Assembly: GCF_009377175.1 (NCBI RefSeq)
Contig: NZ_VJZD01000045.1
Coordinates: forward strand, 1-48,231
Length of the DNA stretch: 48,231 nucleotides
From: Streptomyces adustus
GTDB taxonomy: Bacteria > Actinomycetota > Actinomycetes > Streptomycetales > Streptomycetaceae
Direction: 5' to 3'
Under the pieces are notes generated by a model that was not told the DNA's origin, searched no databases, and saw only the letters and a program-made list of their open reading frames with translations. Every line of letters starts with the position of its first letter. The first letter of the stretch is position 1. The translations under genes were made by a program, and so were the position numbers. Shown one piece after another: positions 32,658-41,222 of the stretch.

Positions 32658-33116
32658 ATGCGGATCTCGGCGCGGGCGGACTATGCGGTGCGGGCGGCGC
32701 TGGAGCTGGCCGCAGCAGGCAGCGAGGCCTCGCTCAAGGCCGAGGCGATCGCCGCGGCGCAGGGCATCCCGCACAAATTCCTGGAGGGCATCCTCGGCGA
32801 CCTGCGCCGGGGCGGTCTCGTGGTCAGCCAGCGGGGCGGCAACGGCGGCTACCGGCTCGCCCGCCCGGCGGAGTCGATCGCCATCGCCGACGTCATCCGT
32901 GTCGCGGACGGCCCCTTGGTCTCGGTGCGCGGAGTGCGCCCACCCGAGCTGTCCTACAGCGGTCCCGCGGAGTCGCTGCTGCCGCTGTGGATCGCCGCAC
33001 GCGCCAACGTCCGCAAGATCCTCGGCGAGGTCACCCTGGCCCACGTGGCCACGGCCAAGCTGCCCGACGAGGTCCTGAGCCTCGCGGAGGACCCCGAGGC
33101 CTGGACGAATCCCTGA
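32658..33116 (+). CDS. Rrf2-family regulator without Fe-S cysteines
   Basis: A 152-residue Rrf2-type winged helix protein: MRISARADYAVRAALELAAA, IAAAQGIPHKFLEGILGDLR, then RGGLVVSQRGGNGGYRLARP. There is no cysteine anywhere, so it cannot hold the [2Fe-2S] cluster of IscR/NsrR. It is in that respect like CymR, the sulfur-metabolism repressor of firmicutes that senses through cysteine synthase. The ATG at 32658 gives the canonical start. It lies 51 bp after the oxygenase gene on the same strand. Together with the palindromes at 31181 and 46340 this supports a local sulfur-responsive regulator, but binding is inferred. Confidence 0.85.
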   Translation: MRISARADYAVRAALELAAAGSEASLKAEAIAAAQGIPHKFLEGILGDLRRGGLVVSQRGGNGGYRLARPAESIAIADVIRVADGPLVSVRGVRPPELSYSGPAESLLPLWIAARANVRKILGEVTLAHVATAKLPDEVLSLAEDPEAWTNP

Positions 33117-33420
33117 CCGAGGCCCGGTGAGCGACGCGAGCAGGACACCGAGCCGGCCGGCCTGGATAGTGCGCAGTCGCAGACGCTCGGTTTCCTCTGT
33201 CCGGACTGCATCCCCCTCCGATCCAGTGAGACGGTCGATGCGAACCTCTTTGTCGTCATAGTTGTCGGCGGCTCGGGCGGCGCCGGGTGAGGAACGCGCC
33301 GCGGGCCTCGACGGCCTGCTGCGGGTGGATCGCTCATCGCGTGCTCGGGTAGGGAAACCCTCCGAATGCCCGGCCGCAGGCATGATCGACAGTGGTGTTC
33401 GGCACTGGCAGGCTGGCTCG

Positions 33421-33921
33421 ATGCGGACACCCAGACGAGCAGCCAGAGTCGCGGTCCTGGACCCGGCAGGATCGGTCTTCATGTTCCGGTACGACAACGA
33501 GGAGGTCGGCGTTCACTGGGCGATGCCCGGCGGCGGACTGGATCCGGGCGAATCGCCACTGCAGGCCGCTGAGCGCGAGTTGCGCGAGGAGACCGGATGG
33601 ACCGACGTGGAGATCGACGGCACCCTGCTGTGCCTGTGGGAACACGACTTCACCAGGGCTGGAGTGCGGGTTCGCCAGCACGAGCACATCTTCCTCACGC
33701 ATGGTCCCCGCCGGGATCCAGCCGGCGACCTTGTTGCCGCGCATGCCGCAGACAGGATTCTGCGGTGGCGATGGTGGTCGCCGGCTGATCTGTCCGGTGG
33801 CCGTGAGCCGTTGTGGCCGCCACAGCTGCCCGAGCTGCTCGCTGACGTACGGAAAGTCGGTGCACCGGCGACGCCCGTCGACCTTGGTTTCGTCCGTAAC
33901 GGGTTCGTCGGCGGGAGCTGA
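33421..33921 (+). CDS. NUDIX hydrolase
   Basis: The 166-residue protein hydrolyses a nucleoside-diphosphate-linked substrate; the specificity is unknown. The Nudix box is complete: GGGLDPGESPLQ then AAERELREETGW (Gx5Ex7REUxEExGU, residues about 37-59), with the REEx glutamates that bind Mg present. VHWAMPGGG leads into it. ATG at 33421 (MRTPRRAARVAVL) was chosen as it starts right before the first beta-strand. The longer open frame lacks coding character. Not obviously linked to the flanking sulfur genes. Confidence 0.9.
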   Translation: MRTPRRAARVAVLDPAGSVFMFRYDNEEVGVHWAMPGGGLDPGESPLQAAERELREETGWTDVEIDGTLLCLWEHDFTRAGVRVRQHEHIFLTHGPRRDPAGDLVAAHAADRILRWRWWSPADLSGGREPLWPPQLPELLADVRKVGAPATPVDLGFVRNGFVGGS

Positions 33922-33956
33922 TCGGGGTACGGACCTCAGGAGCGGTTCCAGCGGCT

Positions 33957-33999
33957 GCCCTCGACCGACAGGCAGGGTGAGTCTGAGGCGGTCGAGGGC
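33957..33999. terminator. Hairpin between convergent NUDIX and flavoprotein genes
   Basis: GCCCTCGACC (33957-33966) pairs perfectly with GGTCGAGGGC (33990-33999), giving a 10-bp stem with a 23-nt loop, midway between two convergent gene ends. It is symmetric and could terminate transcripts from both sides. Confidence 0.6.
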
Positions 34000-34054
34000 C
34001 CAGGCCTCGCGGTCGTCGGCATGGTCGCCGTATCCCGCTTGCGCCCGTTGATCT

Positions 34055-36829
34055 TCACAGCGTCCGCGCCGCATAGGCCCTGACGTCCGCGTCCGAGTCC
34101 GTCGTCGCGGTGGCCAGGGCGGCTCGGGCGTCCTCGATGGCGCGGTGCCGGGTCAGGGCCAGTACGGCGGCCTTGCGGACGTCGGCGTTGAGGTCGGTGA
34201 GGGCCTTGGCGAGGGCCGGGACGGCCAGGTCGGAGGCTGCGGCGGACAGCGCGGTGGCGGCGCCGGCCCGGACCTGCCAGGCCGGGTCCGACAGGGCCGC
34301 CTCGGCGCGGGTGGCCAGGGCCGGCGGGCAGCCCGTCGTGCCCAGAGCCTCGTAGGCCGCCCCCCGCACCAGGGCGTCGGGATCGTCGACGAGCGCGGCG
34401 AGGGCCGAGCGGGCGATGTCCGAGCCTGTGTCCATGGCGGCGAGGGCCTTGGCGATCGTGACGCGGACCTCGCGGGAGGGCTCGACGGTCGCTGCGCGGG
34501 CCACCTCGACGCCGGCGTCGACCGACACCAGCGCGCGGACGGCCGCGATGCGTACGGCGATGTCGCCATCCGACAGGGAGAGCGCGAACAGCTCGGCGTC
34601 ACCGAGCCGCAGGGCGCGCAGCACGTCCAGTGCGGCGGCACGCACGGCCGGGTCGGCCGCGGACAGGGCGGCGGCGAGGCCGTCGCGCAGGGCCGGTTCC
34701 GGTGGCAGTGTCTCGGCCAGTTCGCGCAGTGAGGCGACTGCGGCGGCGCGGACGCCTGCGTCGGGATCGGTGAGCGCCGAAGCCAGTGCCGGTCCCGTGC
34801 CTGGCGGCACGGTCTCCGTCAGGACCGTGACGGCCATCCGTCGCACGCCGGCGTCGGGGTCCGTCAAGTAGGCGGCGAGCATGGAGAGATCAGGCTCGTT
34901 CTCGGCGAGAGCGAGGAGTTCGAGCAGGCGAGGTGCGGCCTGCGCGTCCGCGCCGGCCCGGGGGTGGTCGGCCGGGTCGGCCGCGGTGGGTTCCTGCCGC
35001 AATGCCATCGGCGCCGTTTCCCGGGCCCCTGCCGTCGCCACCTGTTCGGCGTGGACCTCGCCCAGGTGCCGGGAGGGGCCGCCGGCCGGGGTGAAGCCGT
35101 CGACCGGGACCAGGTAGGCGGCCACGGGGCGGGCCGTGAACTCCATGGCGCCGGACGGGGACTTGCGCAGATCGAGGTGGTGGAACCAGGACGTGTCGTC
35201 ACGCCGGGGGTGGTCGATGCGGTCGTGGTAGAGGCCCCAGCGGGACTCGGTGCGGGCCAGGGAGGCGCGTGCGGCCATCTCCGCGCAGTCGCGGATGAAG
35301 GTGACCTCGGCGCAGCGCATGAGTTCGTGCGGGCTGCGGGCGCCCATCGCGGCGATGTCGTCCCGCATCCGCTCGAAGGCTTCCAGAGCGAGGGAGAGAC
35401 GGGTGCCGGACTTCGGCGGGGCGACGTAGTCGTTGACGAAGCGGCGCAACTTGTACTCGACCTGGGGCTGCGGTGGACCGTCCGGGTTGTGCAGCGGGCG
35501 GTAGATCAGCTCGTGCGCCTCGCGCAACTGGTCGCCGGGCAACTCGCCTTCGTAGGCCCGGTACCGGGACGCGTCCGCTCCGGCCAGGTCCCCGAAGACG
35601 AACGCGCCGATCATGTAGTTGTGCGGTACGCAGGCCAGGTCGCCGGCTGCGTACAGGCGCGGCACGGTCGTACGGGCATGGTCGTCTACGCGTACGCCCG
35701 AGGCCGAGTGGCCGCCGCACAGGCCGATTTCCGAGATGTGCATCTCGACGTCGTGGGTGCGGTAGTCATGGCCCCGGCCGGCATGGAAGGTGCCTCGCGT
35801 CGGGCGCTCGGTGGAGTGAAGGATGGACTCCAGGGCCGAGATCGACTCCTCCGGCAGGTGGCTCAGCTTCAGATAGACCGGGCCCCGGTCGCCGGCGATC
35901 TCGGCTGCGAACTCGGCCATCATCTGGCCGGACCAGTAGTCGGAGTCGACGAAGCGTTCCCCGTGCCGGTTCACCTGGTAGCCGCCGAAGGGGTTGGCGA
36001 CGTAGGCGCAGGCGGGGCCGTTGTAGTCCTTGATCAGCGGGTTGATCTGGAAGCACTCGATGCCGGTGAGTTCGGCGCCTGCGTGGTAGGCCATGGCGTA
36101 GCCGTCGCCCGCGTTGGTGGGGTTCTCGTAGGTGCCGTAGAGGTAGCCGGAGGCGGGCAGTCCGAGCCGGCCGCAAGCGCCGGTCGCCAGGATCACGGCG
36201 CCCGCACGGACCACCACGAACGCGCCCGTGCGCGTGTTGAAGCCGACCGCCCCCACCGCCCGCCGGTCCTCACCCTCGCCCGCCGTCAGCACCCGCACCG
36301 GCATCACCCGGTTCTCGATGCGGATCCGCTCGCGCATCTCGCGCCGCCGCAGCTGCCGGTACAGGACCTTCTTGACGTCCTTGCCCTCCGGCATCGGCAG
36401 CACGTAGGAGCCGGAGCGGTGGACCTGGCGGACCGCGTACGCGCCGTGCTCGTCCTTCTCGAACTTCACGCCGTACGACTCCAGCCGCTGCACCATGGCG
36501 AAGCCGCGGATGGCGGTCTGGCGGACGGTGGACTGGTCGACGATGCCGTCGTTGGCGCGGGTGATCTCGGCGACGTAGTCGTCGGGTTCGGCGCGGCCGG
36601 GGATGACGGCGTTGTTGACGCCGTCCATGCCCATCGCGAGGGCGCCGGAGTGGCGCACGTGCGCCTTCTCCAGCAGCAGGACGCTCGCGCCGTGCTCGGC
36701 GGCGGTCAGGGCCGCCATGGTGCCGGCGGTGCCGCCGCCGATGACGAGGACGTCGCAGGTCAGTTCCTCGGCATCGGTGAGGGCGGGGATCGGGAGGGTC
36801 TGGGAGGAGGTGTTCGCGCGAGGGTTCAC
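34055..36829 (-). CDS. AprA-like FAD flavoprotein fused to HEAT repeats
   Basis: The 924-residue protein is a fumarate reductase/succinate dehydrogenase-fold flavoprotein, closest in pattern to adenylylsulfate reductase AprA. The FAD Rossmann motif is VLVIGGGTAGTMAALTAAEH, followed by SGALAMGMDGVNNA, AVGAVGFNTRTGAFVVVRAG and VILATGACG. The C-terminal FAD block is SEIGLCGGHSASGV, then RLYAAGDLACVPHNYMIGAF. Residues about 600-924 are HEAT/PBS-lyase repeats (DPDAGVRRMAV, DPDAGVRAAAV, DPAVRAAAL, DALVRGAAY, and others). GTG at 36829 follows GAAAGG; the ATPase stop is 12 bp upstream. The ferredoxin partner lies at the head of the operon. Function is unproven; redox chemistry on a sulfur oxyanion or organosulfur compound is likely. 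Confidence 0.8.
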   Translation of the reverse strand: MNPRANTSSQTLPIPALTDAEELTCDVLVIGGGTAGTMAALTAAEHGASVLLLEKAHVRHSGALAMGMDGVNNAVIPGRAEPDDYVAEITRANDGIVDQSTVRQTAIRGFAMVQRLESYGVKFEKDEHGAYAVRQVHRSGSYVLPMPEGKDVKKVLYRQLRRREMRERIRIENRVMPVRVLTAGEGEDRRAVGAVGFNTRTGAFVVVRAGAVILATGACGRLGLPASGYLYGTYENPTNAGDGYAMAYHAGAELTGIECFQINPLIKDYNGPACAYVANPFGGYQVNRHGERFVDSDYWSGQMMAEFAAEIAGDRGPVYLKLSHLPEESISALESILHSTERPTRGTFHAGRGHDYRTHDVEMHISEIGLCGGHSASGVRVDDHARTTVPRLYAAGDLACVPHNYMIGAFVFGDLAGADASRYRAYEGELPGDQLREAHELIYRPLHNPDGPPQPQVEYKLRRFVNDYVAPPKSGTRLSLALEAFERMRDDIAAMGARSPHELMRCAEVTFIRDCAEMAARASLARTESRWGLYHDRIDHPRRDDTSWFHHLDLRKSPSGAMEFTARPVAAYLVPVDGFTPAGGPSRHLGEVHAEQVATAGARETAPMALRQEPTAADPADHPRAGADAQAAPRLLELLALAENEPDLSMLAAYLTDPDAGVRRMAVTVLTETVPPGTGPALASALTDPDAGVRAAAVASLRELAETLPPEPALRDGLAAALSAADPAVRAAALDVLRALRLGDAELFALSLSDGDIAVRIAAVRALVSVDAGVEVARAATVEPSREVRVTIAKALAAMDTGSDIARSALAALVDDPDALVRGAAYEALGTTGCPPALATRAEAALSDPAWQVRAGAATALSAAASDLAVPALAKALTDLNADVRKAAVLALTRHRAIEDARAALATATTDSDADVRAYAARTL

Positions 36830-36840
36830 CGGGGTGCCTT

Positions 36841-37635
36841 TCACGTGCCGAGCGAGGTGAGGACGTCGCGGCGCAGGGCCACGCGGGCCGCGTCGTCGTG
36901 GGCCGTGCGCTCGCGCGGGTGCGGTACGTCCCTCACGGCGAGCAGGCGGCCGGCGCCGAGCAGGGCCACGCGGTCGCCGAGGAAGAGGGCCTCGTCCACG
37001 TCGTGGGTGACGAAGACGACGGTCGCGCCCGTGCCCCGCAGCACCTCGACCAGCAGGTCCTGCATGCCGGCCCGGGTCTGGGCGTCGAGGGCGCCGAACG
37101 GCTCGTCCATGAGGACGGCGCGCGGATGCCCGGCCAGGGCGCGGGCCAACTGGGCGCGCTGGCGCTGTCCGCCGGAGACGCGGTGGGGCAACTGGCTCGC
37201 GTGGTCGGCGAGTCCGACCCGGGTCAGCCACTCCTCGGCCTCGACGCGGCGTCGGGAGCGCGGGACGCGGCGGATGGCGAGCGGCAGTTCGACGTTGGCG
37301 CGCAGGGTGCGCCAGGGCAGGAGGGCGTCCTCCTGGAAGATCAGGGCGCGTTCGGCGGACGGGCCGGCCAGACGGTGCCCGTCCTGGTCGATCTCTCCGG
37401 CCAGCGGGGGCAGCAGGCCCGCCAGGCTGCGCAGCAGGGTCGACTTGCCGCATCCGGAGGGGCCGACGACGGTGAGGATCTCTCCGCGCGCGATGTCCAG
37501 GTCGACGTCGGCCAGGACGGGGGCGTGGGGGCGGCCGAGCGTTGTGGCGTGGAGGGTGAGCCGGGTACCGCGTGGGGACGACGGCGCCCGGTCCACCGTA
37601 CGCAGTTCGGGCTTGGTCTCAGACGAGGTGCTCAT
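36841..37635 (-). CDS. ABC transporter ATPase (SsuB/TauB-like)
   Basis: A 264-residue nucleotide-binding subunit of a sulfonate/taurine/nitrate-type importer. Walker A is GPSGCGKST (residues about 59-67), the Q-loop is FQEDALLPWR, the signature is VSGGQRQRAQLARAL, and Walker B is RAVLMDEPFGALD, followed by the H-loop VTHDVDEALF. The start overlaps the permease stop by 17 bp and the stop is immediately before the flavoprotein gene, so all are translated from one mRNA. It energises uptake through the adjacent permease, probably of an organosulfur compound. Confidence 0.92.
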   Translation of the reverse strand: MSTSSETKPELRTVDRAPSSPRGTRLTLHATTLGRPHAPVLADVDLDIARGEILTVVGPSGCGKSTLLRSLAGLLPPLAGEIDQDGHRLAGPSAERALIFQEDALLPWRTLRANVELPLAIRRVPRSRRRVEAEEWLTRVGLADHASQLPHRVSGGQRQRAQLARALAGHPRAVLMDEPFGALDAQTRAGMQDLLVEVLRGTGATVVFVTHDVDEALFLGDRVALLGAGRLLAVRDVPHPRERTAHDDAARVALRRDVLTSLGT

Positions 37636-38551
37636 CGCGTGCCTCCTCGGTGTCGGAGGGCTGTGCGGTGCGTACGGCGGCGGGGGCCCGGCGGGCGTGC
37701 GCGGGCGTGCGCGGCGTGGTCGGCCGGGCTGCGGGGATGTACGACGTGCGAGGCAGCCAGCGGGTCAGACGGCGGCCCACCAGCTCGACGGCCGTGGAGG
37801 TGAGCCAGCCCAGGGCGCCGATCGTGACCATGCCGACGAAGACGCCGGGGTAGTAGACGATCGTGTAGTCCTGCCAGGTGCGGTAGCCGACGCCGTACTG
37901 ACCGGAGATCATCTCGGCGGAGATCACGCAGATCCACGAGACGCCGATGCCGACCGACAGACCGCCGAAGATGCCGGGCAGCGCGCCCGGCAGGACGACC
38001 GAGCCGAGAATGTGCCACCGGCCGCCGCCCATCGTGAGGACGGCCTCCTCCCATACGGGGATCAGCGCCCGCACGGAGTGCCGGGTGGAGACCAGGACCG
38101 GGAAGAAGGCCGCGGTGAACGTGATGAAGACGATGCCCTGTTCGTTGGAGGGGAAGAGCAGGATCGCCACCGGCACCAGGGCGATCGCCGGGATCGGACG
38201 GACCATTTCCAGCAGGGGGCCCAGCAGGTCCTCGGCCGGCCGAGAGCGGGCCACGAGCACGCCGACCGCCACGCCCAGCACGGCCGCCAGCAGGAATCCG
38301 GTGACGATGCGGGTCAGGCTGTCGGTGAGGTCCCTCCAGTAGTCCGCCCCGCTGAGGCGGTCGGCGAAGGCGTCGGCCACGTCGGTGACCGTGGGGAACT
38401 GCGAGAAGCGCAGCCACAGGTCGACGTCCAGGACGGTCAGCAGCTGCCACAGGCCGAGGGCGGCCGCGACGGCGCCCACCCGCAGCGCGTACCGGCCGAT
38501 CGGCTTGAATGGTCGCCGATTGCGGCCCGTTCGCGGCGCGGGCCGGCTCAT
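37619..38551 (-). CDS. ABC transporter permease (SsuC/TauC-like)
   Basis: A 310-residue inner-membrane permease with about six transmembrane helices and the BPD_transp_1 fold. The EAA loop that contacts the ATPase is EEAVLTMGGGRWHILGSVVL followed by PGALPGIFGG. The ATG at 38551 overlaps the stop of the substrate-binding protein (ATGA), and its own 3' end overlaps the ATPase gene. The long C-terminal tail (about residues 265-310, Pro/Arg/Ala-rich) is unusual for the family and probably cytoplasmic. Confidence 0.92.
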   Translation of the reverse strand: MSRPAPRTGRNRRPFKPIGRYALRVGAVAAALGLWQLLTVLDVDLWLRFSQFPTVTDVADAFADRLSGADYWRDLTDSLTRIVTGFLLAAVLGVAVGVLVARSRPAEDLLGPLLEMVRPIPAIALVPVAILLFPSNEQGIVFITFTAAFFPVLVSTRHSVRALIPVWEEAVLTMGGGRWHILGSVVLPGALPGIFGGLSVGIGVSWICVISAEMISGQYGVGYRTWQDYTIVYYPGVFVGMVTIGALGWLTSTAVELVGRRLTRWLPRTSYIPAARPTTPRTPAHARRAPAAVRTAQPSDTEEARDEHLV

Positions 38552-39891
38552 GCGGCACGCTCCAGGGCTTCGGCGTAGGTGATCACACGGGCACCGGCGT
38601 GCGCGAAGACATACGCCTGCGCGGTCGCCGGGGCGACGAACGGTACGAGCTTGTCGCCGTCGGCCACCCAGAGCGCCTTGTCGGCGAACCACAGGGTGCC
38701 GGTGGTGGCGTCAGGCACGTAGGCGGCGCGGATGCCGCCGGGGTGCGCGGCGACGTAAGCCAGCAGCTTGGCCGGGGACGCGAAGGCCTTGGTCTCCTGG
38801 GCGCCCTTGGGCCATGTCTCGCTCGCGGCGGCGGGCGGGACGGCGGCGAGCTGCTTCGCGTACGACGCCCCGAGGGCCTTCTTCACGTAGTGGTCGTCGA
38901 CGAAGGAGTCCACGTCGATGTCGCCGGTCAGCTCGGCCGCCTTCAGGACCGACACGTCCTGCTTCAGTGCGGAGACGAGCTGCGGCTTGACGGCCGGGTC
39001 GAAGGTGGAGATGCCGTGGGCGCCGTTGTAGAGGTAGACGACCTCGGCGGGCAGGCCGGTGGCCTTGGCGACCCTCTCGGCGGCGGCCACGGGATGGGTG
39101 TCGAGGTAGTCCGTGGCCTCGGCCTGTGCCTTGAGGAAGGCCTCCAGCACGGCCGGACGGTTCTTGGCGAAGTCCTCGCGGGCGGTGACGCCGTGGAAGG
39201 TGGGCAGGTTCAGCTGGGCGCCGTCGTAGAGGGCCTTCGCCCTGCCCTGGTAGGTGAGCAGGCCCGGCCAGGCGACGAACTGCGAGAGGGCGTCCGCGCT
39301 GCCCGCGGCCAGGGCCGAAGCGCCCACGGCGGGCTGCTGGTTGAGCTTGTCGATGCCGTCGTTCGGGTCGATGCCGGCGCGCTGCAAGGCCCGTACGAGG
39401 GTGCCGTCGGCGGCGGAGCCGACGCTCGTGGAGACCTTCTTGCCCTTGAGGTCCTTCAGGGAGGTGAGCTTGGAGTCGGGTGCGGTGACGATGGTGTTGA
39501 GGCCGCCGCGCAGGTTGTAGCCGGTGACGGAGACCAGATGGGTGGGGCGGTTCAGCTGCTTGCCTCGGGCGGCGTTGATGAGCAGCGGGAAGTCGCCCAT
39601 CGAACCGATGTCGATCTTCCCCGCGGTCATCTGGGCGGTGATGGGGGCGCCGGTGGCGTAGTCCTGCCAGTCGACCTTGTAAGTCCGGCCGTCGCCGAGG
39701 GAGTTCAGCTGCTTCTCGAAGTAGCCGAGCGAGCGCAGGAGGGTGCCCGCGGTGACCGTGTTGATGGTCTTGGACTGGTAGCCGACGGTGACCGTGACGG
39801 TGGAGCCGTCAGCGCCCGCCGCGTCGCCGCCGCAGGCGGTCAGCGGTGCCAGCAGCAGGCCGGCGGCTGCGGCAAGTGCGATGCGTTTCAT
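38548..39891 (-). CDS. Sulfonate-type substrate-binding lipoprotein with NosL-like tail
   Basis: The 447-residue precursor has a lipoprotein signal peptide ending in the lipobox LTAC, so it is membrane-anchored outside the cell. Residues about 30-350 form an SsuA/NMT1-type periplasmic-binding fold (VTVTVGYQSKTINTVTAGTL, GDFPLLINAA, FHGVTAREDFAKNRPAVLEA). The C-terminal about 85 residues (KLLAYVAAHPGGIRAAYVPD ... LWFADKALWVADG ... PFVAPATAQAYVFAHAGARV) go beyond the usual family length and resemble the C-terminal part of NosL, a copper-site assembly lipoprotein. Start ATG at 39891 after GAAAGG. It delivers the unknown substrate to the adjacent permease. Confidence 0.85.
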   Translation of the reverse strand: MKRIALAAAAGLLLAPLTACGGDAAGADGSTVTVTVGYQSKTINTVTAGTLLRSLGYFEKQLNSLGDGRTYKVDWQDYATGAPITAQMTAGKIDIGSMGDFPLLINAARGKQLNRPTHLVSVTGYNLRGGLNTIVTAPDSKLTSLKDLKGKKVSTSVGSAADGTLVRALQRAGIDPNDGIDKLNQQPAVGASALAAGSADALSQFVAWPGLLTYQGRAKALYDGAQLNLPTFHGVTAREDFAKNRPAVLEAFLKAQAEATDYLDTHPVAAAERVAKATGLPAEVVYLYNGAHGISTFDPAVKPQLVSALKQDVSVLKAAELTGDIDVDSFVDDHYVKKALGASYAKQLAAVPPAAASETWPKGAQETKAFASPAKLLAYVAAHPGGIRAAYVPDATTGTLWFADKALWVADGDKLVPFVAPATAQAYVFAHAGARVITYAEALERAA

Positions 39892-39905
39892 GGGAGTTCG
39901 GCCTT

Positions 39906-40133
39906 TCACCGCAGCAGGTATGGCATGTTGACCGTGACGGCTCCGGTGGGGCAGCGGGCCGCGCACGGGCCGCAGTACCAGCACTCGTCGACGTGCATGT
40001 ACGCCTTGCCGCTGCTGTCGTCGATGGCGAGGGAGTCCAGCGGGCACATGTCCACGCAGAGCGTGCAGCCGTCGATGCACTTCGACTCGTCGATGGTCAC
40101 GGGCACGTCGGCCCGCTGGGGCGCCAAGGGCAT
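39906..40133 (-). CDS. 2[4Fe-4S] ferredoxin (AprB-like)
   Basis: A 75-residue ferredoxin with two cluster motifs, CIDGCTLCVDMCP and CWYCGPCAARCP. The layout (first motif, a KAYMHVDE spacer, then CW.C..C...CP) resembles AprB, the electron-transfer subunit of adenylylsulfate reductase, but without AprB's C-terminal extension. It is encoded 14 bp before the substrate-binding protein and in the same operon as the AprA-like flavoprotein, its probable redox partner in the cytoplasm. Start ATG at 40133. Confidence 0.88.
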   Translation of the reverse strand: MPLAPQRADVPVTIDESKCIDGCTLCVDMCPLDSLAIDDSSGKAYMHVDECWYCGPCAARCPTGAVTVNMPYLLR

Positions 40134-40166
40134 GGCTGTCTCCAGGTAGGTGCGCGAGCAGGGTGT

Positions 40167-40955
40167 TTACAGGGAGCGGTGCAGCAGACCGCTCATCGAG
40201 ATGCGGTCGCCGCGGAAGCGGATGAATTCCAGGTCGACGGGCCGCCCGTCGGCGAGGTACGTGAGACGTTCCAGCATCAGCACGGCCGCACCGCGCGGTG
40301 CCTGAAGTACGGCGGCGGAGTGGGCGTCGGCGTTCACCGCCTCCAGGCTGATCTCGGCATGACCGAGAGGGGTGCCGGTGAGCGTCTCCAGGAGCCGGAA
40401 GATGTCCGTGTTCTCCAGGTCCTCGCCGAGCAGGGCGGCGCCGATGTCGAGCGGGATGTACGTGAGGTCGAGGGACAGGGGCAGGCCGTTCAGCCGACGC
40501 AGACGTTCGATGTACAGGACGTCGGTGCCGGGTGGGACGTGCAGGCGGTCGGCCACCGGGGACGGGGCGGGGACCGGGCCCACGGTGCGGACCTCGTTGG
40601 TGACCTGGCCGTGTTCGCGCAGGGTTTCCGCGAGGCCCATCAGACGGTCGAGTCCGTGGGGGAACTTCTGGGCCACGACGACCGTGCCGACGCCGGGGAG
40701 GCGTTCGACCAGGCCCTCCGCGCGCAGCAGGTCGAGGGCTTGGCGAACGGTGTTGCGCGAGGCGCGGTAGTCCGCGGCGAGGGTCGTCTCGTGCGGAAGC
40801 GCGCCGTCCGGGAACCTCCCGGCCAGGAGCTGGTGGCGGATCAGGTCGGCGAGCTGGCGTGCCCGGTCCGCACGCAGCCGCCGCCGCGCACGGTGGGCGG
40901 CGACGGTGCTCGCGCCCTGGTCGGCGCGGTCTCGGACACGGTCGGCGGGTGACAT
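40167..40955 (-). CDS. GntR/HutC-family regulator heading the importer operon
   Basis: A 262-residue regulator. The GntR HTH (ADLIRHQLLAGRFPDGALPH, then TLAADYRASRNTVRQALDLL and RAEGLVERLPGVGTVVV) is followed by a UTRA ligand-binding domain typical of the HutC subfamily (DVLYIERLRRLNGLPLSLDL through MLERLTYLADGRPVDLEFIR). ATG at 40955 or 40967; the later one is used here because the operator-like repeat overlaps the earlier. It is the first gene of a six-gene operon with ferredoxin, substrate-binding protein, permease, ATPase and flavoprotein. The ligand is probably the imported compound or a derivative. Confidence 0.88.
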   Translation of the reverse strand: MSPADRVRDRADQGASTVAAHRARRRLRADRARQLADLIRHQLLAGRFPDGALPHETTLAADYRASRNTVRQALDLLRAEGLVERLPGVGTVVVAQKFPHGLDRLMGLAETLREHGQVTNEVRTVGPVPAPSPVADRLHVPPGTDVLYIERLRRLNGLPLSLDLTYIPLDIGAALLGEDLENTDIFRLLETLTGTPLGHAEISLEAVNADAHSAAVLQAPRGAAVLMLERLTYLADGRPVDLEFIRFRGDRISMSGLLHRSL

Positions 40956-40966
40956 GCTTCGGACCA

Positions 40967-40985
40967 TACCTATCTGGTAGGGAAA
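40967..40985. promoter_or_regulatory. GntR or sulfur-regulon operator candidate, site 3
   Basis: TACC-TATCT-GGTA (40967-40979), followed by GGGAAA, overlaps the start of the GntR gene. Read on the minus strand it is CCCTA-N5-TAGG, resembling the CCCTA-N9-TAGG sites at 31181 and 46340 but with shorter spacing. It may therefore be a GntR autoregulatory site rather than the same operator. A second palindrome CAGATG-TC-CATCTG lies at 41024-41037 in the same divergent promoter region. Confidence 0.5.
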
Positions 40986-41191
40986 GCGGTGTTGCCGGAG
41001 TGTTGCGCCACCTGACACATGACCAGATGTCCATCTGACCTGGGGTTTCGTCGTACGGACGGGAAGATCTGCCAGGGCCGCGGCCTGCCCGCGACGGGTG
41101 CCCGGGGAAGCGCCGAGGAACCTGGTGATCGAGGCGATGGAACGGCCGGGGCGGACAGCGGATTCCGGGAGTCCGCGCGAATCCCCTTGCG

Positions 41192-41217
41192 CAATGGTCA
41201 AGAACTGTTGACCATTG
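41192..41217. promoter_or_regulatory. ArsR operator candidate
   Basis: CAATGGTCAA-GAACTG-TTGACCATTG is a perfect 10-bp inverted repeat with 6-bp spacer ending 5 bases before the ArsR-type start codon. Its position between promoter and start fits autorepression of the ArsR-MFS operon, relieved by ligand. Confidence 0.75.
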
Positions 41218-41222
41218 CTTGC

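Noticed and set aside
34964..38578. 1204-codon plus-strand frame opposite the importer operon
   Set aside because: Antisense shadow of several overlapping, well-supported minus-strand genes.
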